A DNA stretch of 64,000 bases from Cellvibrionaceae bacterium (lineage in GTDB: Bacteria > Pseudomonadota > Gammaproteobacteria > Pseudomonadales > Cellvibrionaceae): NCBI GenBank assembly GCA_024707385.1, contig JANPZW010000015.1:186001-250000 (forward strand), read 5' to 3'. The notes below the pieces were generated by a model. The model was given only the letters and a program-made list of their open reading frames with translations. It was not told where the DNA came from and did not search any database. Made by a program: the position numbers and the translations under genes. Below are positions 47,001 through 56,875 of this stretch, one piece after another (the stretch's first letter is position 1; the number at the start of each line of letters is the position of its first letter).

Positions 47001-47233
47001 GCGTATGGCTCCCTGGTGGAGAGAGTCGGCATCGACACCAGCGCGGCAAAGATCAATCGCAATGCGGCGGAACAGGTTTTGCAACAATCCGAAGAGCCCG
47101 CAATTCGATTTCCGGAGTGAATTTGGATGAAGAAGCGGCAGATCTTATCCGCTTTGAGCAATTGTTTTCCGCTAATGCGCAGGTAATTTCCGTAGCGCGC
47201 GATATCTTCGACCGTTTGATAGGCGCCTTCTGA
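44094..47233 (+). CDS. flgK: Flagellar hook-filament junction protein FlgK/HAP1 (enlarged; frame broken near the 3' end)
   Basis: N-terminal DILGVSVTGLKVSQTALRTVGHNIANAGTEGYSRQRIEA is typical HAP1. The open frame stops at 47120 without the required C-terminal helix, but bases 47104-47233 in another frame encode SGVNLDEEAADLIRFEQLFSANAQVI... ending RDIFDRLIGAF, the canonical FlgK end. Restoring one base near 47096-47100 (EERRNSISGVNLDEE) gives 1046 aa, nearly twice the enteric size. The middle has large surface domains, one resembling a FlgE insert. The restored stop leaves 25 bases before flgL. Confidence 0.95.
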
Positions 47234-47258
47234 CGCGATTGGCTTTGAGGTTGGAACA

Positions 47259-48858
47259 ATGAGAATTTCATCGCTGCAGATGTTCAACGTGGCCCGCAAC
47301 TCTATGGCGGGAGCGAATAAAGAAATTATGCGAACCCAGGAGCAGATGTCGGAAGGCAAACGCGTCTTGACTCCTTCGGATGATCCTGTTGCCGCGACCA
47401 AAATTCTGCAGTTGACGGATGAGCTGGCGAATATCGATCAGTATCTGAAAAATATCGATATCGGGAAAAACAACCTCAATATGGAAGAAGGCGATTCTCG
47501 ACGGTGTGGTGAATGTAATTCAGCGCATACAGGAAATCGGTGTGGCAGCCGGGAACACCGCCGTGCTGACGGACAAGGAATATAAGGCCTATACCGCTGA
47601 AGTGTCCGCGCGCATGGATGAACTGGTCAATCTGCTCAATACGCGCAATGCCAGTGGCGATTATATTTTTGGCGGCTACAAAAGCGGGGCGGAGCCTTTT
47701 GCCGGTGATGCCTTCAGCGGCTTTCAATATCGCGGTGATGATGGCCAGCAATTCATCAAGGTGAGCAACAACACCAAGGTCGCAACCACGGACTCGGGTA
47801 AATCCGCGTTTCTTGATGTGGTGAGTGCACACAATACGATAGAGACGGCGGCAAGCCCGACAAATACTTCCAACCCGCCGGCCAGAATCAATGTGGGGCA
47901 GGTGGTTGACCAGGGAGCCTATGACGAATTTTATCCGGAAGATATCGTCATCTCGTTTAATGCTGATTCGGCAATGTCGCCGCCGGGCAAAAATTTCACC
48001 GCTACAGAACGCTCCACCGGGCGCGTGATCGCCGCCAATCAGGCATACGTTTCCGGTAACGAAATTGTTCTGAAAGGTGTGAGCATCAAAATTATCGGCA
48101 GCCCGTCTTCAGGTTCGCCCACAGTGCCGGCCACTCGCTTGTTCGGCGCCGATATGCCAGCCGCATTTCCGCTGGATTTTTCCGTTAATAATCAGAGTTT
48201 CAGTGTTACCGTCGGCGGGCGCACCCAGCGTCTGGTACTTGACGGCAATATTACGAACACCGCCGATCTGGTGGCGAATTTGACCAGCACGGCAAATGGC
48301 AATGCGGACCGTTTGGCGCGTCTGGGAATTCAAGTGGATTCCCTGGGTTTTCACATGCCCGCCGGGGCAAATATGACGATCGCGAGTGGCACCGCGGATA
48401 TAGATGCGGTGCTGGGATTAAATGCCACCGTTGGCAGTGTTTCCAATAACGGTCGCCAGGCTACGGCGGGCGACCAGTTTTTTATCGAATCCTCGGAAAA
48501 GCAGAATATCCTGACCACCCTGACGCGCTTCAAGGATGCGATGGAATCCTATGACGGCAGTGTAGACGGCAAAAAAACTTTGTCGGCGGTGGTGGCATCG
48601 ACGCTGAGCAATCTCGGCAACAGTTTGACAAGTGTCACCAACGTGCAGACCAAAATAGGCGCGCGTTTGAATACGCTTGAAGGTGCGCGGGACCTGCATT
48701 TGGATACTCAGCTGGTCAATAAAAAAGTGTTGGGCCAATTACGCGATCTGGATTACGCCGAAGCAGCCACGCGTCTCTCCCAACAGCGGCTGGTTTTGGA
48801 AGCGGCACAACAATCATTTATTCGCGTCAGCCAATTGACGCTGTTCGATCGTATGTAA
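47259..48858 (+). CDS. flgL: Flagellar hook-filament junction protein FlgL/HAP3 (frame broken at a GG pair)
   Basis: MRISSLQMFNVARNSMAGANKEIMRTQEQMSEGKRVLTPSDDPVAATKILQL is the flagellin-like N-terminus; the rest is in the next frame (GVVNVIQRIQEIGVAAGNTAVL, ASGDYIFGGYKSGAEPF, C-terminal LDYAEAATRLSQQRLVLEAAQQSFIRVSQLTLFDRM). Removing one G at 47490-47491 gives NMEEAILDGVVNVIQ; corrected length 532 aa, well above the enteric ~317. Confidence 0.94.
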
Positions 48859-48867
48859 AACCTTTTG

Positions 48868-48902
48868 TCCGGCTTTTGTCGTTTATCACGACACAAGCCG
48901 GA
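48868..48902 (+). terminator. Hairpin after flgL
   Basis: TCCGGCTTTTGTCG and CGACACAAGCCGGA pair over 14 bases with one mismatch and a seven-base loop, ten bases past the flgL stop. No T run follows. Confidence 0.65.
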
Positions 48903-49245
48903 TGCCTTGGCTTCTCCCTCGACATTCTTTTTTTGCCTCTGCATTCTTGTTTTTACCTCTGCCGTAAGTTTTCCTCTGCAGTAACTTTTCATCTGCCGTC
49001 GTCATTTCCCATTTTCGTGATTTCTTTATTTTTTTGGCTGCCGTGCAAGCGCAAGTCTCATGCCGCGACCGGAATTGCGAAATTAATAGCGCGATTTTAT
49101 TTGCCGCCTGTGTCGGATCCATTGCCGGTAGTTCCCCCGGAGGCGGCAAAAATTTGTCTCTCCGCCCTGCAATCTATTGCCGCTCCATTATTTGATGTCA
49201 ATAAAAACCGCTGAAAATAAGGCAAAAAAGTGTTTTTCTGGTGTT

Positions 49246-49260
49246 TGGCACAGCGGTTGC
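49246..49260 (+). promoter_or_regulatory. Sigma54 promoter of fliC1
   Basis: TGGCACAGCGGTTGC matches TGGCAC-N5-TTGC perfectly. Leader to the ATG at 49412 is about 140 bases. Confidence 0.92.
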
Positions 49261-49411
49261 TATATCACTCTCGTCAACGCTCATCTGGTTCGCGAATACT
49301 CTGCGATTTATTTGAGCCAATGAATTCCGACAGATCTTTGCGCGGTATTTGGCGCAGCTGCTCAAGGCGAAAGACTGGTCCGGTTGTATTTTAGGTAACA
49401 GGAGATGAGCT

Positions 49412-51561
49412 ATGCCTCTAATCATTAATACCAACGTTTCGTCCATGAATGCACAGCGTCAGTTGGTCACATCCGGCAACGAGTTATCAACGGCGATGGA
49501 GCGTCTGTCTTCGGGTAAGCGTATTAATACCGCTGCCGACGACGCCGCAGGTCTGGCCATCTCCAACCGCATGACGTCGCAAATCCGCGGCCTCAACCAG
49601 GCGGTGAGAAATGCCAACGATGGTATTTCCTTGATCCAGACCGCCGAGGGCGCGCTGGATGAATCCACCAATATTTTGCAGCGTATGCGCGAGCTGGCCA
49701 TTCAGTCCGCGAACGGAATTTACGACGATGCCAACCGCGCAACTCTGGATGCGGAAGTGCAGCAATTGATTCAGGAATTGGATCGCATCGCCAAGACCAC
49801 CACCTTTAATGGTCAGCCTTTGTTGGATGGCAGCATGGGCAATGTGGAATTGCAGGTCGGTGCGCAAGCCAATCAGACGATTCGCATTGATATTCAGGCG
49901 ATGGACTCCCGAACCTTGGGAATGGGATCTGTATCCGTGGATATGCTCGGTGCGGAAGTCTCCGCGAATCTGTCGACACTGTCGTTGAACGAGACCGATG
50001 TGTTGATCAACGGTCAGTCCATCGGCCGCTTTAACGGCAGCACGGATACCTTCCAGACGCTTGTCGACAACATCAATAAAAATGTCCGCGGTGTCGAGCC
50101 TCCGGTTACACCTCTTTGGAAGGTGGCATGGTCGGCGACGGCGTGCTGGAGAACGGCAACAAATTGCGCATCACCGTGCAGGCGTCGGATGGCAGCGGTA
50201 ATAACGTGTTCAATATCACCGGCACCAAGAGCATGCAGGAGCTGGTGGACAAAATTAATACCGTTACCGGCGGCGTATTGCGCGCGGATCTTGATAGCCG
50301 CGGTTTTCTCGCCATCAGCAACAACACAGGATCTTCTATTGTTGTAGATGCGGTGGATAGCACTGGAGCCGTTACCGCAGCCGCCTCTGCGCTGGTGGAG
50401 CGGGCGACCGGTTTTGACGTCCACGATGGAACTCTTGTCGGAACTGCCCAGGCGATTTCGGATTCGGCGGAAGGCCAGATTATTCTGACTTCTGTACATG
50501 GCGACCCCATCTCGGTCTCCATCGGTGCCACTGGAACAGTGGAGACGTTGCAGAATCTCGGTTTCCGTGAGACGGGTGATGTCGGTACCGTAAAAGGCGT
50601 GGGTTTGACTTCCGCAGCGGCGGCCACGCGTTGGAATGTTGGCGACCTCACCATCAACGGCGTGCAGATTGATAATTCCGATACGGAAAGTATGCAGGGC
50701 AAGGTCAACGCGGTTAACCGCCACAGCGCGGATACCGGGGTGGTGGCCAATGCCTACGCGTCGGTGGCGCTGGATTTGAGCAACGCTGATCTTACAGCCT
50801 TGTCAGCGAACACGGATTCGCTGGTGATCAATGGTGTCCTGGTGGACCTGGGCCTGGTATCTGGCGATACCTCCACTCAACTGGTGGATGCCTTCAACCG
50901 CAATACCGACCGCACTGGCGTCACGGCTTACTTGTCCGGAACCCGCATCATGCTGGAGTCGGATCAGGGGTCCATTCAGATCGCCGCCAGCAGTGCCAAC
51001 AGTATTTTGAGTTCCGGCGGTGCTCTGAGCGGTGCTGTATTCACCTCCTATGTGTCCGACTCTACGGGGGCGCTGACGACGTCGGCCTGGGCGGCGACTT
51101 CCGCTTCCAGCCTCACGGTTGAAGCGGGTCTCAAGTTGAGCAGCACCAATGGTCAGCCCATCAGCATCGAGCTTGGCATTAATGCCAATCCGGGGACTCT
51201 TGGTTTGATGGAGGCGAATTCCACCGCGCAAGGCCGTTTTGGCACCGCCATCGCCAGTGTGAGCATCGATACGGCAGCCAACGCGCAGAAAGCCATTGGA
51301 GTTATCGATAACGCGCTGGACACGATCAACAACATCCGCGCGGATCTCGGTGCGACCAATAACCGGCTGGATTTCACCATCAATAACCTGATGTCGGTAA
51401 CGGAAAACACGGCGGCGGCGCGCTCCCGCATTATGGATGCCGACTTTGCCGCCGAAACCGCCGCTCTCAGCCGCGCCCAGGTTCTGCAGCAGGCGTCGCA
51501 AGCCATGCTGGCGCAGGCCAACGCGCAATCCCAGCAGGTGCTGCAGCTGTTGCAAGGCTAA
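49412..51561 (+). CDS. fliC: Flagellin 1 (enlarged; frame broken once)
   Basis: N-terminal D0/D1: LIINTNVSSMNAQRQLVTSGNELSTAMERLSSGKRINTAADDAAGLAISNRM; C-terminal D1/D0: AARSRIMDADFAAETAALSRAQVLQQASQAMLAQANAQSQQVLQLLQG. The middle is a ~400-residue variable region with flagellin-IN-like motifs (DLTINGVQI, LSGTRIMLESDQGSI). A missing G near 50096-50100 splits it; corrected reading GVEASGYTSLEGGMVGDGVL, 716 aa. Driven by a sigma54 promoter. Its last 18 bases including the stop are tandemly repeated. Confidence 0.94.
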
Positions 51562-51618
51562 AAATTGCAGCAAGGTTAAAAGCTGCTGCAGGGCTAAAAG
51601 CTGTTGCAAGGTTAAAAG
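51547..51618 (+). repeat. Four 18-bp tandem copies of the fliC1 stop region
   Basis: Units at 51547, 51565, 51583 and 51601. Each reads, in frame, Leu-(Leu/Gln)-Gln-Gly-stop-Lys: for example CTGTTGCAAGGCTAAAAA and CTGCTGCAGGGCTAAAAG. The first unit is the real gene end. Differences between units are almost all at synonymous third positions. Confidence 0.92.
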
Positions 51619-51891
51619 CCGCCACCGCGCGGCCTGTAAAGCCCTCGAAGCCCCGACCGCTCAGCGTTCGGGGTTTTTTTATATCGTTTTCTGAGGATTC
51701 GTCTCAAATTGCGTCTAGTTCTTTATAACTAAGGTGGGATGAAGGTCTTATTTTAAAAATTAGTGAAAAAGTACTAAAGAAAGTCCGCCGAAAGTCGAAA
51801 CCCTTGGCAGAAGCGCTCTTTTGAGCTTCGCCTGCAGGCTAAATCGACTGGCTTGCAAGCAATCTGACCGTAACTCAGTTAGGAGGCTTAC
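51562..51891. other. Intergenic region between fliC1 and fliC2
   Basis: 330 bases: tandem stop-codon repeats, an intrinsic terminator, an AT-rich stretch and the fliC2 promoter region. The candidate sigma28 -10 element GCCGAAAG at 51787-51794 has only a poor -35 (AAAG, 15-base spacing); no sigma54 element is found. No gene. Confidence 0.6.
51651..51680 (+). terminator. Intrinsic terminator after fliC1
   Basis: CCCCGA stem with TCGGGG, 11-base loop, followed by a T7 run. Confidence 0.88.
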
Positions 51892-53980
51892 ATGCCACTG
51901 TATATCAACACGAACGTCTCATCGCTTAACGCACAGCGCCAGCTGATGAGTTCTGGCCAGGAGCTGGATAAGGCGATGACCCGTCTGTCCTCCGGTTTGC
52001 GGATCAACTCTGCAGCCGATGACGCCGCCGGTTTCGCCATTTCCAACCGCCAGACTGCCCAGATCCGCGGTCTCGACCAGGCCGTGCGAAATGCCAACGA
52101 CGGTATTTCTCTGATTCAGACCGCTGAAGGTGCTCTCGACGAAAGTACCAACATCCTCCAGCGTATGCGCGAACTGGCTATCCAGTCTGCGAACGGTCTC
52201 TACGGTGACAACGACCGCGCCACACTGAATGCTGAAGTTCAGCAGCTGATCTCCGAGCTGGATCGTATCGCCAAAACCACCTCATTCAACGGCCAGAACA
52301 TCCTCGACGGATCCATGAAAAAAGTGGATCTGCAAGTAGGTGCCCAGGCCAACCAGACCATCACCATTTCCGTTGCCGCAGTGGATTCCAAAACACTGGG
52401 CATGGGCTCACTGAGCGCGGATGTGGTCGGAGCGGAAATCAATAGCGATGCCATCAGTACCGGCGGTATTGTCAGCTCATCCGGCGCCCTGAGTGCGCAG
52501 GATGTCCTGATCAATGGTCAGACCATTGGTGCTCTGAAGAGCGGTGATACCCTGAGCAAGCTGCTCGAAAACATTAATACCAATGTGCGCGGTGTTACCG
52601 CATCCACCGCAGTGGAGTTGACCGCTAGCGGCGTAGGCACCGGTGTCATTGATGAGGCTGGCGCAGGTATTACGGTAACCAAAACCGACGGCACCACATT
52701 TACCTTCAACGTCGCCAATACCAATACTTTGCAGGAATTCGCCGATAAAGTCGGCGCTGAATCCGGCGGTATGGTCAGCGCTTCCATCGGCAAAGACGGC
52801 AAGTTGACCTTGAGCGCGCAGAACGTAGCGTCCTTGGAGGTCACTTCCGGTGAGGCCGCCCTAGGCGTTACTGGTGACGCAAAAAATGCTCAACTGATCT
52901 TAACTTCCGATGACGGCGGCCCCATCACCGTTGAGCGCGGTTCGACCGGTACATTGAGCGATCTGAACAACCTCGGTTTCCGCGAAACACAAGGCGGCGG
53001 GGTTATCGAAAGTGTCGGTTTGATGGCGAATTCCGGCGGTGCAAATGAAGAACTGGAAGTGGGTGAGCTGACCATCAACGGTGTGCAGATCAGCAACAAA
53101 AACACCGACAGCCTGCAGGGCAAGATCAATGCGATCAATGCCGCAACCTCGCAGACCGGTGTGACAGCCATGGCTTACGCCACCCTGAGCCTTGATATGT
53201 CGGGCTTCCAGGAAAGTGGTGCTGCGGCCACGAGCGAGCTTAGAATCAATGGTGTGAGCATTGATCTTGATTTGGCGAATGATGCGACGACAGAAGACGT
53301 GGTTGAGGCGTTCAACAAAAAAGACCTCCGAAACTGGAGTAACCGCGCGCTTGTCCGGTACTCGCATCATTCTGGAATCTGATCAGGGCGCTATCAACTT
53401 GGCGGCCGGCACGGCGAACTCCTTCTTGGGAACCGCGAGCGGCGTGAATTCCGCAACCAAAGCCTACATTACGTCTACCGGTACATTCACTGAGTCTGCC
53501 TCTACCATTACCAGCACCGCCGGTTTCACCGCGGAAGCGGGCCTGAAATTGGTTAGCGCCAATGGCAACCCGATCAGCGTCGAACTCAACGGTACAGATG
53601 CCGACGAGACTTTGTCCCGTCTCGGTCTGATGGAGTCCAACAAGCTTGGTGAAGGGTCATTTGGCACCGCTATCGCGTCCATCAATGTGTCGACTGCCGC
53701 GAACGCTCAGAAAGCCATTGGCGTGATCGACACTGCGCTGGAGACCGTCAACAACATTCGTTCGGACCTCGGTGCGGCAAACAACCGTCTCGACTTCACT
53801 ATCTCCAACCTGTCGAACGTTGTGCAAAACACCCAGGCAGCGCGGGCCCGTATCACCGATGCGGACTTTGCGGCGGAAACTGCAGCTTTGAGCCGGGCGC
53901 AAGTCCTGCAACAAGCCTCGCAGGCGATGCTCGCCCAGGCCAACGCCAGACCTCAGCAAGTGCTGTCACTGCTGCAATAA
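51892..53980 (+). CDS. fliC: Flagellin 2 (enlarged; frame broken at an A6 run)
   Basis: D0/D1 start LYINTNVSSLNAQRQLMSSGQELDKAMTRLSSGLRINSAADDAAGFAISNRQ and end ARARITDADFAAETAALSRAQVLQQASQAMLAQANARPQQVLSLLQ. Removing one A from 53317-53322 restores NKKTSETGVTARLSGTRIILESDQG; 695 aa. The N-terminal ~190 residues are almost identical to flagellin 1 in protein but differ at many synonymous sites, so the duplication is old. Codon choice (CTG, ATC, AAC, GGT) looks more biased than in fliC1, suggesting high expression. Strong ribosome site TAGGAGG. Confidence 0.94.
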
Positions 53981-53993
53981 GGTGAAGAAGGTT

Positions 53994-54022
53994 AACCCGG
54001 TGATGTTCATCGGGTTTTTAAA
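53994..54022 (+). terminator. Intrinsic terminator after fliC2
   Basis: AACCCGGTG / CATCGGGTT nine-base stem (one GT pair), five-base loop, then T5 and A-rich sequence. Confidence 0.85.
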
Positions 54023-54095
54023 AAAGGCGTTGGCGGGTTCGCAAACCGGAAAAACGGGGCGCGATTCCGCCGACCGCTATTTGAGAGGTTAGCCC

Positions 54096-54487
54096 ATGAA
54101 TGAAGTGCGATTGTCGCCAATAGCGAACACTGTGGTAACACGGCCAGCTTCATCGAAGGGGGCGATGCAGACAACGTCGTAACCGCCGTCGGCAAAAGTT
54201 TGCCGCTATCAGCGGAAAAGCAGTTCGTGTCGATGGATGGACGGAGCGGAAATGTTTCTTCACCCGAGCATCTGCAAAAAGCGGTGGTTGCCATTAGCGA
54301 GTATGTGCAATCCATCAACCGCGACTTGCAGTTCAGCGTGGACGAGGAAACCGAACGTACCGTCATCAAGGTCATCGACAGCGCATCCGGAAAACTGATT
54401 CGACAGATACCCGATGAGGTTTTTTTGGAGCTGGCACGGAAGCTGAATGACGACGGTAACTTGCAGTTGATTGACGCCCTAGGATAA
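54096..54487 (+). CDS. flaG: Flagellar protein FlaG (frame probably broken near the start)
   Basis: The C-terminal part from 54200 is clear FlaG: LQKAVVAISEYVQSINRDLQFSVDEETERTVIKVIDSASGKLIRQIPDEVFLELARKL. Upstream, ATG 54096 has GAGAGG and encodes MNEVRLSPIANTVVTR; the reading continues in another frame as ASFIEGGDADNVVTAVGKSLPLSAEKQF. One base missing between about 54115 and 54160 (for example GG for GGG near 54141) would give a 130-aa protein, the usual size. FlaG affects filament length in polar flagella. Exact indel site is uncertain. Confidence 0.85.
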
Positions 54488-54543
54488 ATCAGTAATCACA
54501 GGGACATCGTTGCCGGATTCCGGTAACGGTAAACCTCCGGCAA

Positions 54544-54570
54544 GATGCGCAGCTCGCTGTGCATCTTTTT
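54544..54570 (+). terminator. Intrinsic terminator after flaG
   Basis: GATGCGCAGC pairs with GCTGTGCATC (one GT pair), followed by T5. Confidence 0.85.
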
Positions 54571-54690
54571 CGCGTTCCTGAAAACTCCGGCCGCGCATAG
54601 TGTTGCTCGGGAATGGGAAATTTGGTTTACCGGCGCTCGACTATACTGTTTTAACGGCGCATAGCGCCCAGCTTTTTATTTAGCGCTATA

Positions 54691-54730
54691 CGCTTAAGAA
54701 ATGACTTTATTAGCGCTTAAGAAATGACTT
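54691..54730. repeat. Two 17-bp direct repeats upstream of fliD
   Basis: CGCTTAAGAAATGACTT at 54691-54707 and again at 54714-54730, exactly 23 bp apart, 37 bases before the fliD start. Possible activator site or slippage duplication. Confidence 0.85.
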
Positions 54731-54766
54731 GTCCGGTCGATAACCGAACAAGCGGTGGAGGTTGCC

Positions 54767-56832
54767 ATGATCGACAACAACATTATCAAGTCACTCGGCG
54801 CAGGTTCGGGTATCGATTCCAAGGCCTTGGTTACTCAGTTGGTGGAGATCGAGCGTTCGGCGCCCCAGGGTCGCATTGACGCCAAGCGGGAAAAAGCCGA
54901 AGCGCAGATTTCCGATTTCGGCCTTATGTCCGCCGCTATGGACAAACTCAAATCCGCGCTGACTGCACTTACCTCCAAAGAAGGTCTGTACAGCAAATCC
55001 GCTTCCTACACTTCCAGCGATGCCCTGGTGCCTACCAAGCTCGACACCAATGTTCAGCCCGGCACCTACAGCTTTGAAGTCCGCTCACTGGCCGCATCCC
55101 AATCACTCAGTTTTGCCGCTCTGGGCAGCCCTAATGACGCCGTGGGCGAGGGTGTGCTGACATTTAATTTCGGCAACTGGAATCGCGATGGCAATCAGGA
55201 TCCGACCTCGTTTGTCGAGGATGCCAACGCCGGCAGTTTTTCCGTAACCATCGATAGCAGCAATAACAGCCTCAACGGCCTTAAAGATGCTATCAACAAG
55301 GCGAACAAAGGCGTTCAGGCGAGTGTTATTTTCGACGGCGCAGGCTACCGCCTGGTGGTCAGCGCTCCTTCGGGTGCGAACAAGGAATTACAGATAACCG
55401 CCGCTGAAGACGGCGATACGCCCACCAACAACGATGCCAGTGGTTTATCTCGTTTTGCCTTCAACGCCAATGTCGCTGGAATTGCCGACGTGGAAAAGCA
55501 GGTTGGGGTGGATGCTGAGCTGGTCATCAATGGTCTGGCACTGAAACGCTCGACAAATAATGTCACCGATGTGGTGGAAGGTTTGACGCTCGATCTGCTC
55601 AAAGCATCGCCGGGCGAAATCGTGACGGTGACCGTGTCGGATGACAAAACTTTTGCGGAGGAAAAAATCCGCGGCTTTGTCGAAGCCTACAACGCATTTC
55701 TGACAGAAGTAAAACCCGCTTTTTCGTTCAATAAAGAAGAGGAAAAATGGGGTTCCCTGGCCAACGACTCGCTTGCTAAATCCGTAGTCGGTCGTTTCCG
55801 CGGCATTATCGGCGCGGCGATCCCCGGGCTGACCAACTCCAATTTTTCGGCGTTGACGAATCTCGGAATCCGTACCCAGCTTGACGGCAGTCTGACCATC
55901 AACGAAAACGATTTTTCCAAAGCCATGAGCGACAATTTCGCCGATGTGCAAAAACTTCTCGCGCCTTATACCTATTCATCCAGCAGTGATATCACGGTCA
56001 ACAGCTTCGGCAAACAAACTCAGGCCGGCAGCTACGACGTAGTGATTACGACAAAGCCGAGCAAAGGTTATTTCGCCGGCGCGCAGATGGATGCGGGAGT
56101 CTCCTTTCCGAATTTTGATACCACAGATAAAAGCTACAGTTTTGCGCTCAATGTCAACGGCGTGGAATCCGGCACTATCCAACTGCCGGGCGACGTGGTC
56201 TACGCGTCGGCAACGGATCTGGTTTCCGCCATGCAAAGCGCGATCAACGCCGACAGCAAGCTGCGCGAAAATGGCATCACTGTGGTTGTCACTTTCGATG
56301 CGGACACCAACAGCATCACCATGACATCCAGCCGCTATGGCGCCAACTCATGGGTTGATGTGCTGTCTGCGAGTTCGGACGCCATTACAGATCTCGGTAT
56401 TGCACAGGGCTCGGGCGTCAAGGGCGTGAATGTCGCGGGTACGGTCAATGGTGTGCCGGGCTTCGGCTTAGGTAATGTGCTGCTGCCGAAACTGGGAGAA
56501 AAAGCGGAAGGCCTCTCTCGCTGATCGTCGGTGAAAATGCCACCACCTCGAAAGTGGATTTCTCCCGCGGTTTTGCCGGACAAATGGAGGAGCTGCTCGG
56601 CCAATTTCTGCAGAAAAATGGCCTGTTTGACTCACGCGAAGACATTCTGCAGCGACAGCTGGTGGATCTGGATGATCAGGAAACACGTCTGGAGCGCCGC
56701 ATGACGGGGTATCAAGAGCGGCTGATGCAGCAGTTTATTGCAATGGAAAATATTTTGAATGGCCTCAATTCACAGGGAGGATTCCTCGAGAATCTGATCG
56801 ATTCTCTACCGTTTACCGCGTCTAAAAAATAA
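54767..56832 (+). CDS. fliD: Flagellar filament cap protein FliD/HAP2 (frame broken at a CT repeat)
   Basis: ATG 54767 has GGTGGAGG upstream. IIKSLGAGSGIDSKALVTQLVEIERSAPQGRID is the FliD N-terminus; LVINGLALKRSTNNVTDVVEGLTLDLLKASPGEIVTVTV and FVEAYNAFLTEVKP follow. The last part is in another frame: FSRGFAGQMEELLGQFLQKNGLFDSREDILQRQLVDLDDQETRLERRM... . Removing one CT from the repeat at 56512-56518 gives EKAEGLSLIVGENATTSKVDFS; 687 aa, larger than enteric FliD. No fliS follows. Confidence 0.94.
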
Positions 56833-56837
56833 CACTC

Positions 56838-56853
56838 CGTCACATCTGTGACG
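56838..56853. repeat. Inverted repeat after fliD
   Basis: CGTCACA-TC-TGTGACG, seven-base arms, in the 43-base gap between fliD and the next gene. It could be a hairpin or an operator for the downstream gene. Confidence 0.6.
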
Positions 56854-56875
56854 CGAGTGTCCATATGGGGCTGAG

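Larger units (their letters stand above)
48859..49411. other. Intergenic region between flgL and fliC1
   Basis: 553 bases. It holds a long hairpin right after flgL, a pyrimidine-rich stretch (48920-49030) with four loose copies of a CTCTGC-containing ~20-bp unit, a sigma54 promoter at 49246 and a ~140-base 5' leader to fliC1. No supported gene. Confidence 0.7.

Noticed and set aside
51700..51890. Sigma54 promoter for fliC2
   Set aside because: TTGGCAG at about 51810 lacks a GC at the ten-base spacing; only a weak sigma28-like -10 element is seen.
56838..56853. Possible CRP site
   Set aside because: The arms are TCACA then TGTGA, the reverse order of the CRP half-sites (TGTGA-N6-TCACA).
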